From: Burkholderiales bacterium Ga0077543
Lineage (GTDB): Bacteria > Pseudomonadota > Gammaproteobacteria > Burkholderiales > Burkholderiaceae_C
NCBI GenBank assembly: GCA_001464055.1
Contig: LNET01000108.1
Span: forward strand, 1 to 48,810
Direction of reading: 5' to 3'
Length of the DNA stretch: 48,810 nucleotides
Below are positions 31,886 through 42,224 of this stretch, piece after piece; the stretch's first letter is position 1; every line of letters starts with the position of its first letter. The position numbers and the translations under genes were made by a program. A model generated the notes under the pieces. That model had not been told where the DNA came from. It saw nothing but the letters and a program-made list of their open reading frames with translations, and did no database searches.

Positions 31886-33876
31886 AACTGCGCAAAGAAC
31901 TCTGGTTCGGCTTCACGCTGATGGCACTCATCGGCGGCGCAGCGCTGACGATGCTGGTCAGCGTCGACGAAGTCACGAACGGGCACATCGGCCTGCTGAT
32001 GCTGTCGCTGGTGGTTGTCGCCATCATGCTGGGCTTTCCCACCGCCTTCACGCTGATGGGCATGGGCATGATGTTCGCCTACTTCGCCTATCACTCGGGC
32101 GGGCAGTCGGTGGAAGGCGCAGCGCGGCAGACGCTGGACCTGATGGTGCAGCGCGCCTTCTCGGTGATGAACAGCGACGTGCTGATCGCCATCCCGCTGT
32201 TCGTGTTCATGGGCTATCTCGTTGAACGCGCCAACCTGATCGCCAAGCTGTTCAGCAGCCTGCATCTGGCGCTGGCCCGAGTGCCGGGCTCGCTGGGCGT
32301 GGCCACGCTCGTCACCTGCGCGGTGTTCGCCACCGCCACCGGCATCGTCGGCGCGGTCGTCACGCTGATGGGCCTGCTGGCCCTGCCGCAGATGCTGAAG
32401 GCTGGCTACGACGTGCGCCTGTCGGCCGGCGCCATCACCGCCGGCGGCTGCCTGGGCATCCTGATTCCGCCCAGCGTGTTGCTGATCGTGTACGGCGCGA
32501 CGGCCGGCGTCTCGGTGGTTCAGCTTTACGCCGGTGCGCTGTTCCCCGGCATCATGCTGGCCGGCATGTACATCCTGTACGTGATCATCATCGCCAAGCT
32601 GAAGCCCGCGATGGCGCCACCGCTGTCGGCCGAAGCGGCCTTCGTGCCGATCCCCCTGAAGCTGGAGAAGGTTGGCGCGACGGGTTCGGCGCGCGCCCTG
32701 CCCGGGCTGCTGGCGGCGCTGAAGGGCAAGCGCAACCAGGACGTGAGCACCGGCTACCTGCTCAAGCAGTTGTTCATCACGCTGATGCCGCTGATCCTGT
32801 TCACCGTGGTCTCGCTCTGGAGTTATCAGACCGTGACCCGCGTTGCCCCGGTCGAGGTACCGTCTGAACTGGAACAGATGGGTGGTGGCTTCAACACGGA
32901 GTCATCGTCGTCCGGCGGCCTGGCCGAGCCACCCAGCGAAAGCGGTGGACTGGCAGAGCCTCCGGGAGCCAGCGAAGAAGGCGCGCTGGGAGAGCCCCCC
33001 GGTGCCGCGCAGGACAGCGCTTCCGAACCCGTCGCCACAGGTGGCCTGACCGAGCCGGGTGCTGCAGCCCCGGCCGCGACAGCATCGTCGCCAGGTTCGC
33101 CCACGGCAACGCCCGACCGTCAGGCAGCTCCGGCGGGCTACTGGATCGGCCTGGGGGTCGGTGGTGCGGCGATGCTCGTCTACTACGGCCTGCTCAGCTT
33201 CGCCCGGCTCGAGATCTTCAAGATGCTGCTCAGCAGCTTCTTCCCGCTGCTGGTGATGATCATGGCGGTGCTGGGCTCGATCGTGTTCGGCCTGGCCACG
33301 CCCACCGAGGCGGCTGCCATCGGCGCGCTGGGCGGCTTCGTGCTGGCTGCCGCCTACCGGCAGCTGAACTTCACGGTGGTGAAGGAAAGCGTGTTCCTCA
33401 CGGCCAAGACCAGCGCGATGGTGTGCTGGCTGTTCGTGGGCTCGGCCATCTTCTCAGCGGCGTTTGCGCTGCTGGGCGGCCAGGAACTGGTGGAAAACTG
33501 GGTCCTGGGGATGAACCTCAGCAAGACCGAGTTCCTGATCCTCAGCCAGGTGATCATCTTCATCCTGGGCTGGCCGCTGGAGTGGACCGAGATCATCGTG
33601 ATCTTCATGCCCATCTTCATTCCGCTGCTGGACAACTTCGGGGTCGACCCGCTGTTCTTCGGCCTGCTGGTGGCACTGAACCTGCAGACGGCGTTCCTGA
33701 GCCCGCCGGTGGCGATGAGCGCGTTCTACCTGAAGGGCGTGGCACCCAAGCATGTGACGCTGAACCAGATCTTCGCGGGCATGCTGCCGTTCATGGGCAT
33801 CCAGGTCATCGCGATCATCATGCTGTACCAGTTCCCGGCCATCGGCATGTGGCTGCCTGAAGTGCTGTACCGATAA
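31882..33876 (+). CDS. TRAP transporter large permease (DctM type) with a low-complexity insert
   Basis: This 664-residue protein is the transport channel of the TRAP system. It has the usual many-span DctM fold, with GCLGILIPPSVLLIVYGATAG and GLATPTEAAAIGALGGFV. It is much longer than a standard DctM of about 430 residues. The difference comes partly from residues 333-417, a Pro/Gly/Glu/Ser/Ala-rich linker with repeated GGLAEPP units between two membrane spans. Cytosolic or periplasmic placement of the linker is not settled here. Confidence 0.92.
   Translation: MKLRKELWFGFTLMALIGGAALTMLVSVDEVTNGHIGLLMLSLVVVAIMLGFPTAFTLMGMGMMFAYFAYHSGGQSVEGAARQTLDLMVQRAFSVMNSDVLIAIPLFVFMGYLVERANLIAKLFSSLHLALARVPGSLGVATLVTCAVFATATGIVGAVVTLMGLLALPQMLKAGYDVRLSAGAITAGGCLGILIPPSVLLIVYGATAGVSVVQLYAGALFPGIMLAGMYILYVIIIAKLKPAMAPPLSAEAAFVPIPLKLEKVGATGSARALPGLLAALKGKRNQDVSTGYLLKQLFITLMPLILFTVVSLWSYQTVTRVAPVEVPSELEQMGGGFNTESSSSGGLAEPPSESGGLAEPPGASEEGALGEPPGAAQDSASEPVATGGLTEPGAAAPAATASSPGSPTATPDRQAAPAGYWIGLGVGGAAMLVYYGLLSFARLEIFKMLLSSFFPLLVMIMAVLGSIVFGLATPTEAAAIGALGGFVLAAAYRQLNFTVVKESVFLTAKTSAMVCWLFVGSAIFSAAFALLGGQELVENWVLGMNLSKTEFLILSQVIIFILGWPLEWTEIIVIFMPIFIPLLDNFGVDPLFFGLLVALNLQTAFLSPPVAMSAFYLKGVAPKHVTLNQIFAGMLPFMGIQVIAIIMLYQFPAIGMWLPEVLYR
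32914..33060 (+). repeat. Repeats in the DctM linker (GGLAEPP units)
   Basis: The linker reads GGLAEPP at residues 345-351 and again at 355-361, then GALGEPP (367-373) and GGLTEPG (387-393). Spacers are rich in Ser, Glu and Ala. This is imperfect, in-frame repetition inside a membrane transporter gene, probably an unstructured loop. Confidence 0.7.
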
Positions 33877-33882
33877 GTGGAA

Positions 33883-33914
33883 AAGCCCGCCAGCGCAAAT
33901 GCGCTGGCGGGCTT
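33883..33914. terminator. Bidirectional intrinsic terminator between dctM and the Rrf2 gene
   Basis: AAGCCCGCCAGCGC (33883-33896), loop AAAT, and GCGCTGGCGGGCTT (33901-33914) form a perfect 14-bp hairpin. On the plus strand it is followed by CTTCTG. On the minus strand the arm runs into CTTTTCC, giving a short U-run. It lies 7 bp past the dctM stop and ahead of the convergent Rrf2 gene, so it can end both transcripts. Confidence 0.88.
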
Positions 33915-33948
33915 CTTCTGCTGCTCGCCGACGAGGCGAGCAAGGTGT

Positions 33949-34461
33949 TCAGCGTGCGAAAGAACGGCCGAAAGCGAACACGGAGTTCGGTGCGCGCGAC
34001 GCCAGAGGCTTGGCGATCGGCTTGACGGGTTCGGCGCGGCGCGGCGCGGAGCTTGGCTCGATGCTGACGCCCTTGGCCTGTTGTTCCTGCACCAGGCTCT
34101 GCAGCGAAACCGTGGCCATCTGCTCGCGCATGACCTGGTTCAGGCGCAACCAGAGCTCGCGCGAAGGACCCGTGTCTTCCGCACTCTGGTTCTCGCTGTC
34201 GGCCAGTTCGTCGACGGCACAGACGATGTCTGCCACCGAGATTTCCTCAGCCGTACGGCCCAGCGTGTAACCACCGCCGGGGCCACGCGTGCTGACGACC
34301 ATGCCCTGCTGGCGCAGCCGGGCAAACAACTGTTCCAGGTAGGACAGGGACACGCCCTGGCGTGCGCCGATGGCTGCCAGTGCGACCGGACCGGTGTGCT
34401 GGCGCAGTGCCAGGTCGATCATCGCGTTGACGGCATAACGGCCTTTGGTGGACATGCGCAT
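33949..34461 (-). CDS. Rrf2-family regulator (IscR-like, without the cluster cysteines)
   Basis: This 170-residue protein has the Rrf2/IscR winged helix: MRMSTKGRYAVNAMIDLAL, GVSLSYLEQLFARLRQQGMV, and the wing GPGGGYTLGR. IscR binds a 2Fe-2S cluster through three cysteines between about residues 92 and 104. Here that stretch is SENQSAEDTGPSRELW and the only cysteine is Cys81. It therefore cannot hold the canonical cluster. A 60-residue Pro/Ser/Ala-rich tail is added. No isc genes are adjacent. DNA binding is likely; the sensed signal is unknown. Confidence 0.82.
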   Translation of the reverse strand: MRMSTKGRYAVNAMIDLALRQHTGPVALAAIGARQGVSLSYLEQLFARLRQQGMVVSTRGPGGGYTLGRTAEEISVADIVCAVDELADSENQSAEDTGPSRELWLRLNQVMREQMATVSLQSLVQEQQAKGVSIEPSSAPRRAEPVKPIAKPLASRAPNSVFAFGRSFAR

Positions 34462-34561
34462 GATTTGCTCCTCGATGGGAAACGAGTGGATGGAGGGACA
34501 ACAACACCTTGAAATCTACGGGTTCGAAGACTTTGCGTAAATTCGAGTTTTAGGGTCAATT

Positions 34562-34582
34562 CACTTCGACTTTCTCGAAGTG
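34562..34582. promoter_or_regulatory. Perfect inverted repeat upstream of the NhaR-like gene
   Basis: CACTTCGA-CTTTC-TCGAAGTG is a perfect 8-bp inverted repeat with a 5-bp spacer, ending 29 bp before the GTG start of the LysR-type regulator. It could be an autoregulatory operator, or a hairpin in its leader RNA. No T-run follows. Confidence 0.5.
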
Positions 34583-34611
34583 TTCGTTTGCTGCTGCAAA
34601 GGAACTTCCAG

Positions 34612-35511
34612 GTGAACTACAAGCATCTCCAGTACTTCTGGGCCACAGCCAAGGCGGGGGGCTTGCTGCGCGCCGCCGAGCAGCTTTACACCACGCCCCA
34701 GACCTTGTCGGGCCAGATCAAGCTGCTGGAAGACCGCCTGGGGCGAAAGTTGTTCCGCAAAAACGGGCGGGAACTCGAACTGACCGAAGACGGCCGGGTA
34801 GCACTGGGCTACGCCGAAGACATCTTCACCCTGGGCGGCGAACTCGAAGCAGCGCTGCGAGACCGCCCTGATGGCGCGCCCCGGCCGATTGAATTCCGCG
34901 TCGGCGTGGCCGACTCCGTGGCCAAGCCCGTGGCCTACCGGCTGCTGGAACCAGCGCTGAACATGCCCCAGCCCGTGCACATGCTCTGCCACGAGTGGAA
35001 GTTCGCCGACCTGCTGGCCGAGCTGGCGCTGCACCGGCTGGACCTGGTGATTGCCGACGAGCCAGTGTCCCGCCGCGTCAGCGTCCAGGCCTTCAACCAT
35101 CCGCTGGGCTCGTCGACGATGAGCTTCTTCGCCGCGCCATCGCTCTTGTCCAAGCTCGAAGGCAGCTTCCCGGCTTGCCTGAACGGCGCGCCGATGCTGA
35201 TTCCCAGCCGGGCGTCGTCGGTGCGTTCGCAGTTCGATGCCTGGCTCAAGCGCAACCGGCTGGAGCCGCGGGTGATCGGCGAGTTCGACGACGGCGCGCT
35301 GATGAAGGCTTTCGGCCGCGAAGGCCGTGGCGTGTTCATCTCTCCTTCTGTCGTGGAAGAGCAGACCGCCGAGCAGTACAACGTCGAGATCCTGGGGCGC
35401 AGCGACGAGTTGATCGAGAACTTCTACGCGATCTCGGTCGAGCGGCGCATCACCCATCCCTGCGTGGCCGTGATCACGCAATCGGCACGAGGCAAGCTCT
35501 TCGGCCATTGA
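34612..35511 (+). CDS. NhaR-like LysR-type transcriptional regulator
   Basis: This 299-residue protein is read from GTG 34612, giving VNYKHLQYFWATAKAGGLLRA. An AAAGGA site lies about 10 bp upstream; a TTG at 34588 would add 8 residues. The HTH has AAEQLYTTPQTLSGQIKLLE, closely patterned like E. coli NhaR, which activates nhaA in response to sodium. The effector domain ends ITQSARGKLFGH. No sodium/proton antiporter gene is in the window, so the target is elsewhere or different. Confidence 0.85.
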   Translation: MNYKHLQYFWATAKAGGLLRAAEQLYTTPQTLSGQIKLLEDRLGRKLFRKNGRELELTEDGRVALGYAEDIFTLGGELEAALRDRPDGAPRPIEFRVGVADSVAKPVAYRLLEPALNMPQPVHMLCHEWKFADLLAELALHRLDLVIADEPVSRRVSVQAFNHPLGSSTMSFFAAPSLLSKLEGSFPACLNGAPMLIPSRASSVRSQFDAWLKRNRLEPRVIGEFDDGALMKAFGREGRGVFISPSVVEEQTAEQYNVEILGRSDELIENFYAISVERRITHPCVAVITQSARGKLFGH

Positions 35512-35640
35512 CGGCTAGTCAGGCTGCCGGGCTGTCGCCCGGACGCGCAGCCTGTCGGCCTGCGTGCGCGCTGCATCGGCTGGTGCTGGCGCAGTGCGGC
35601 CGCTGCTGCGTACAGTGCGAAGCATCGGCCTTCGCCCCAG

Positions 35641-37155
35641 ATGACCCCGCATTCGATGAACCCCACGCCGTCCGGCCCAGCACTTCCGCCGCCCAGCCCC
35701 TGGCTGCTGCGCTGGCAAGCGCTTTCCGCCAGCGCCGTGCGGGCCTTTCACGCCTATGCGAACTGGCTGGTCGGCATCAGCTGGCGGCGCTTCATCGTGC
35801 TGTCGCTGCTGCTGCTCATCACGGTGGCGATCCTGCACGACTCGCCGCCGTTCACCTGGCGCATCACCGAAGAGGTGCCGGTCCGGCGCGTCGCGACGCC
35901 GCCCCGTGCGCCCGCGCCCGCTGCCCCACCCGCGCCGGCCGCACGCAGCATCGAACCCGCGCCAGGGGTGCGCATCGACATCCCGCCCGGCATCAAGCCG
36001 GGCGACGGCACCGGCCTGGACATCAGCATCGGCAAGGACGGCGTGCGCATCACGGCCAAGCCAGCCGCCGACGCGGCGTCGGCCGCCGAGGCCGCGGCTT
36101 CGGAAGCGGCCCGGGCCGCCGACGCCCTGGCTTCGGCCGCCGCGGGCCTGCGCATCACGCTGCCGCCGGGTGCGGACACGCAGTCGATCCGGGAGGCAAT
36201 CGAAGAAGCCAAGCAGGAAATGGTCGAGGCCGTGCGCGAAGCTCGCCGCGACGCAGAACAAGCGGCGCGCGACGCAGAACAAGCGCGGGAGGACGCCAGG
36301 CAAGCCATTCGCGACATCGCCGAAGGCTTCACCGAACCCCGCACCCGCACCCGCACCACGCGGGTGGGCGTGGGCGACTTCATGATGAGCTTCACGCTGG
36401 TCTGGATCCTGGCCTCGTTGATCCTGAAGATCACCTACAAGGGCCGCATCGTGGCCGAGGTCAAGGCGGCGCAGGCCACCGAAACCGCCGAAGCCGAATC
36501 GCTGAAGCGCCAGGTGCTCGAGGCGCGCATGGCGGCCATGCAGGCCCAGGTGGAGCCCCATTTCCTGTTCAATACGCTGGCCAGCATCGACCACCTGATC
36601 GAGACCGACCCGCCGCGCGCGAGCCAGATGCAAAAGAACCTGATCGCGCTGCTGCGCGCCAGCATGCCCACGATGCGTGAAGCCAACGGCAGTGCAGGCG
36701 CTGGCGGCGGCACCCAGGGTGTGCGCGACCTGGGGCGCGAACTGGCCGTCATCCGGCCATACCTGGAGATCCTGAAGGTGCGCATGGAAGAACGGCTGAC
36801 GACGCAGATCGACGTGCCCGACGGTCTGCTTTCAGCCGAGTTCCCACCGATGATGGTCCAGACGCTGGTGGAAAACGCCATCAAGCATGGCCTGGAACCC
36901 AAGGCCGAAGGTGGCAACCTGCGCGTGGCTGCCGAGGTGCTGCATGGCAAGCTGGCCGTCAGCGTGGCCGACACCGGCCTGGGCTTCGGCCGCGCGGCCA
37001 CGGCCGGCACGGGAGTGGGCCTGGCCAACATCCGCGAAAGGCTGCAGCTCTTGTTCGGCCCGAAGGCATCGCTGACGGTGACCGAGAACCAGCCCAGTGG
37101 CACCCGCGTCACGATCAGCGTTCCGTACAAGCCGGTCGAAGGCGCCGGAACCTGA
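35641..37155 (+). CDS. LytS-type sensor histidine kinase with Ala-rich extracytoplasmic region
   Basis: This 504-residue kinase has two membrane spans (about 50-66 and 247-265). The extracytoplasmic part between them is Pro/Ala-rich (83-170), then a charged predicted coiled coil (183-229). The kinase part has the His_kinase motif QAQVEPHFLFNTLASIDHLI with phospho-acceptor His307. Its ATPase boxes are LVENAIKHGLEPK and GTGVGLANIRERL. Such kinases pair with LytTR response regulators, and one follows at 37628. The signal sensed is unknown. Confidence 0.9.
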   Translation: MTPHSMNPTPSGPALPPPSPWLLRWQALSASAVRAFHAYANWLVGISWRRFIVLSLLLLITVAILHDSPPFTWRITEEVPVRRVATPPRAPAPAAPPAPAARSIEPAPGVRIDIPPGIKPGDGTGLDISIGKDGVRITAKPAADAASAAEAAASEAARAADALASAAAGLRITLPPGADTQSIREAIEEAKQEMVEAVREARRDAEQAARDAEQAREDARQAIRDIAEGFTEPRTRTRTTRVGVGDFMMSFTLVWILASLILKITYKGRIVAEVKAAQATETAEAESLKRQVLEARMAAMQAQVEPHFLFNTLASIDHLIETDPPRASQMQKNLIALLRASMPTMREANGSAGAGGGTQGVRDLGRELAVIRPYLEILKVRMEERLTTQIDVPDGLLSAEFPPMMVQTLVENAIKHGLEPKAEGGNLRVAAEVLHGKLAVSVADTGLGFGRAATAGTGVGLANIRERLQLLFGPKASLTVTENQPSGTRVTISVPYKPVEGAGT

Positions 37156-37183
37156 AACCCATCGCATTCCAGGAGAACCCCGC

Positions 37184-37612
37184 ATGAACACGACGATGGA
37201 TGCCCCCATGCCCCACCGCAGGGGGCCAGCGCGCCGCTGGATCTGGGCAGCCCTGTTGGCGCTGGCCGCGGTGCTGGCCATCGCCGGCGCCTGGGCCGTC
37301 GGCAGCATGCCGTGGCACGAAGCCGCGGGCCTGCACAGCGAATTCGACGTTACGGTGAATGGCCAGCCCTGGCTGGGCAAGGAACCGGGCCAGTGGCTGG
37401 TCTGGGCCTTCGCTGGCACGGCGGTGGCGGTGCTGCTGGTGGTGGCGCTGGCGGTGGTGCTGCCCTTGGCGCTGGGAGGCATGGTGCTGGGCGTGCTGCT
37501 CTGCGTCGGCCTGGTCCTGGGTGTGGTGGCGCTGCCGATCCTGCTGGTGCTGGCCGTGCTGCTGTCACCGCTGCTGGCGCTGGCGGGGCTGGCCTGGATG
37601 CTGTTCGCCTGA
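37184..37612 (+). CDS. Small membrane protein between kinase and regulator
   Basis: This 142-residue protein has an N-terminal span (WIWAALLALAAVLAIAGAWA), a short outer segment (LHSEFDVTVNGQPWLGKEPG), then a long very hydrophobic stretch of two to three spans. It has an AGGAGA ribosome site and lies 28 bp after the kinase and 15 bp before the regulator. The position suggests an accessory sensor or modulator of the two-component system. No family was recognised. Confidence 0.8.
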   Translation: MNTTMDAPMPHRRGPARRWIWAALLALAAVLAIAGAWAVGSMPWHEAAGLHSEFDVTVNGQPWLGKEPGQWLVWAFAGTAVAVLLVVALAVVLPLALGGMVLGVLLCVGLVLGVVALPILLVLAVLLSPLLALAGLAWMLFA

Positions 37613-37627
37613 TCTAGCATGCACCCC

Positions 37628-38473
37628 ATGAACACCCCTCGCCTGACCGCCGTGCTGGCCGACGACGAACGCCTGATGCGTGACCAGCTGCGCGCGCGCC
37701 TGGCCGAAGTCTGGCCGGAGCTGGACATCGTGGCCGAGGCCAGGAACGGTCTCGAAGCCGTGCAGCTGGTCGACGAACACCGGCCCGACATCGTCTTCCT
37801 CGACATCCGCATGCCCGGCCTGACAGGCGTGGACGCAGCGCGACAGATCGCCCAGCTGCCGCCGCGCGCCGCGCAAGACGACGATTCGGCCGATGACGAC
37901 GACCCGCCGTTGCCCGAGATCGTCTTCATCACCGCCTATGACCAGTACGCGGTGGAGGCCTTCGAACAGGGCGTGGTCGACTACGTTCTGAAGCCTGCCG
38001 AACGTGAGCGACTACAGCTCACGGTGCAGCGCCTGCAGCAGCGCCTGGCGGCGCGCCAGGCAGGCACCGAGCCAGCCACGACGGGGCGCCCGCTGCAGCA
38101 GTTGCTGCACCAGCTGTCGGCGCAGCTGAACCCGGGCAAGGCGGCCAGCTATCTGCAGTGGATCCAGGCCACGGTGGGCTCGACGATCCAGATGATCCCG
38201 GTCGAGGAAGTGCTGTTCTTCGTCAGCGACGAAAAGTACACCCGTGTGCAGACGGCGCAGGTGGAGGCCCTGATCCGCAAACCCATCAAGGAACTGGTGG
38301 ACGAGCTCGACCCGCAGCTGTTCTGGCAGATCCACCGCAGCACGCTGGTGGCGGTGAAGGCGATTTCGGGCGTCACGCGCGACTTCCGCGGCCGCCAGAT
38401 CGTCAGCGTCAAGGGCCACAACGAGAAGCTGGAAGTCAGCCGCAGCTATACCGGCCTGTTCAAGGGGATGTAG
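37628..38473 (+). CDS. LytTR-family response regulator
   Basis: The protein has 281 residues from MNTPRLTAVLADDERLMRD; an ATG at 37619 would add three. The receiver domain has acidic DDE, phospho-acceptor Asp in FLDIRMPG, and the conserved Lys in YVLKPAE. An acidic insert QDDDSADDDDPP sits in the receiver. The C-terminal LytTR DNA-binding domain has VLFFVSDEKYTRVQT and FWQIHRSTLVAVKAI. It is the likely target of the LytS-type kinase encoded upstream. Confidence 0.92.
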   Translation: MNTPRLTAVLADDERLMRDQLRARLAEVWPELDIVAEARNGLEAVQLVDEHRPDIVFLDIRMPGLTGVDAARQIAQLPPRAAQDDDSADDDDPPLPEIVFITAYDQYAVEAFEQGVVDYVLKPAERERLQLTVQRLQQRLAARQAGTEPATTGRPLQQLLHQLSAQLNPGKAASYLQWIQATVGSTIQMIPVEEVLFFVSDEKYTRVQTAQVEALIRKPIKELVDELDPQLFWQIHRSTLVAVKAISGVTRDFRGRQIVSVKGHNEKLEVSRSYTGLFKGM

Positions 38474-38497
38474 GGCAGGCAGCGCGCGCGGACGCGC

Positions 38498-40546
<2,049 letters not shown>

Positions 40547-40571
40547 GGCCGCGGGATGTTAGCCCGCGGCC
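40547..40571 (-). promoter_or_regulatory. Hairpin directly abutting the rep start codon
   Basis: GGCCGCGGG (40547-40555), loop ATGTTAG and CCCGCGGCC (40563-40571) are a perfect 9-bp inverted repeat. On the minus strand the stem ends exactly at the rep ATG (40544-40546). It lies 15 bp after the DUF1501 gene's stop. It could terminate that transcript weakly, or block initiation of rep. There is no T-run. Confidence 0.6.
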
Positions 40572-40585
40572 GGCACCGCCAGCGA

Positions 40586-42154
40586 TCAGGCATTCATGAA
40601 CCCGAGATTCCGCCTGCCGGCGTTGAAGTTCGCCAGATTCGGAAAAATGTCCAGGAGCTGGCCTTCGGACAGCCCCATCCAGCGCCCGAGCGTGAATCCG
40701 AGCTGGTCGACCGAACTGGTGGGCAGCAGGGAGCCGTTGCCGATCTGGTCAGGGCTGCCGTCGAAGTTGTTGTTGTTGGCGTTCTTCACCGAAAGCCGCG
40801 GGAAGCTCCCGAAGAGACCGCCGCCCCGCACGGCACCGCCCATCACGAAGTGATGCGAGCCCCAGCCATGGTCGGTGCCGTCGCCGTTGCTCGTGAAGGT
40901 GCGACCGAAGTCGCTGGCGGTGAAGGTGGTCACCTGGTTGCGCACCGCCAGGTTCCCCAGCGCGTCGTCGAAGTACTTCAGGGCATGGTCGATCCGCGCC
41001 ATCAGGTCGGCCTGGTTGCGGTTCTGGAAGTCGTGGGTGTCGAAACCGCCCAGGCTGACGAAGAACACCTGCCGCGACACCCCCGTGAGCCCGCGCTGGC
41101 CGGCATCGATCATGCGGGCCACCACCTGGAACTGCTGCGCCAGGCCGTTGGGCGCGGCGACACCGGTCAGCGGGTTGTCATAGCGCAGCTTCGGGTCATT
41201 GCTCGGGTTGTAGCCGCCCGTGGCCGGGGGGGTGCCGAAGGCCGGGTCGCTGGGCGGACGCAAGGCCGTGCGCAGCACCAGCTCGGCGTCGATCGAGCGG
41301 CGGGCCACGGCCGCGATGTCGGCGTCGAAGGGATGGATCGACGTGGGCGTGGTCACCAGCCGATGCAGGGCCGCCCCCACGTCGGCCGAGCCGTACAGCT
41401 GTCCGGCGGTGTTCACGCCCAGGGGCACGGCACCGCCCGCGCTCACCTGGTACTGCTTGATGGTGTCGCCGGCGAGCCAGACCGCATTCCCGCTGGCCGA
41501 GATGGCCGTGAAGACCGGCCTTGCGTTCTGGCTGGCCAGCAGGTCGCCCATCAAGCCGGCCCAGCCACGGGTGGTGCCTTCGGGGCCCAGCGCCTGCCAG
41601 GTGTTCTGCTGGTCGTTGTGCGAGAAAAGGCGGGCCGGCTTGGGATGACTGGCCTGGGCGTACTGCGCCTTCGTGGTGGGCATGATCAGCGGGCCGATGT
41701 TGGACAGCACCGCCAGACGTCCTTCGGTGGAAAAGAGGCCCTGCGTGGACCGCAGCAGGGGGTGCAGCGCATAGGGCCCGGAGCGCACGTTGTTCGGGAT
41801 GATGGGCAGGATGCCACCCAGACGCGCAGGCGAACCGACCGGCGCCGTCAACACGGGTTCGGTGTACGGCGGCATCAAGGCAATCGGGTCGGGAGTCTGG
41901 GTGCGGGTCAGGGTGTAGGCACGCCAGTTCGAACGTTCCAAAGGCAAGACCATGTTGAAGGAGTCGTTGCCACCGAACAGGAACAGGCAGACCAGCGCCC
42001 TGTATTCGCCACCGGCCGGTGCCGACTGCGCGGCCGCGGTGCCGAGCGCGGCGAGGTTCAGGGCGACGGGCGCCGCTCCGCTGCCGACCAGCGCCGTCAT
42101 GGCGGCGGAGTGGCGCAGGAACTGGCGGCGTGAAGCAGGGGATTGGGGTTGCAT
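40586..42154 (-). CDS. DUF1501 family secreted protein
   Basis: This 522-residue protein has a twin-arginine signal (SRRQFLRHSAAMTALVGSG) and a DUF1501 (alkaline-phosphatase-like fold) body. Family marks include LVCLFLFGGNDSFNMVLPL, NIGPLIMPTTKAQY, FFVSLGGFDTHDFQNRN and DFGRTFTSNGDGTDHGWGSHH. The Asp/His pattern is suited to metal binding. It lies 70 bp after the DUF1800 gene, its usual partner. Function is unknown; the pair is exported, DUF1501 folded through Tat. Confidence 0.88.
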   Translation of the reverse strand: MQPQSPASRRQFLRHSAAMTALVGSGAAPVALNLAALGTAAAQSAPAGGEYRALVCLFLFGGNDSFNMVLPLERSNWRAYTLTRTQTPDPIALMPPYTEPVLTAPVGSPARLGGILPIIPNNVRSGPYALHPLLRSTQGLFSTEGRLAVLSNIGPLIMPTTKAQYAQASHPKPARLFSHNDQQNTWQALGPEGTTRGWAGLMGDLLASQNARPVFTAISASGNAVWLAGDTIKQYQVSAGGAVPLGVNTAGQLYGSADVGAALHRLVTTPTSIHPFDADIAAVARRSIDAELVLRTALRPPSDPAFGTPPATGGYNPSNDPKLRYDNPLTGVAAPNGLAQQFQVVARMIDAGQRGLTGVSRQVFFVSLGGFDTHDFQNRNQADLMARIDHALKYFDDALGNLAVRNQVTTFTASDFGRTFTSNGDGTDHGWGSHHFVMGGAVRGGGLFGSFPRLSVKNANNNNFDGSPDQIGNGSLLPTSSVDQLGFTLGRWMGLSEGQLLDIFPNLANFNAGRRNLGFMNA

Positions 42155-42224
42155 GAAGGGCTCCGGGTCCAGCGCGTCGGCGCAGTCGTTTCAGGGTAGT
42201 GCAGCTGGGCGAGGCACAGGGCCT

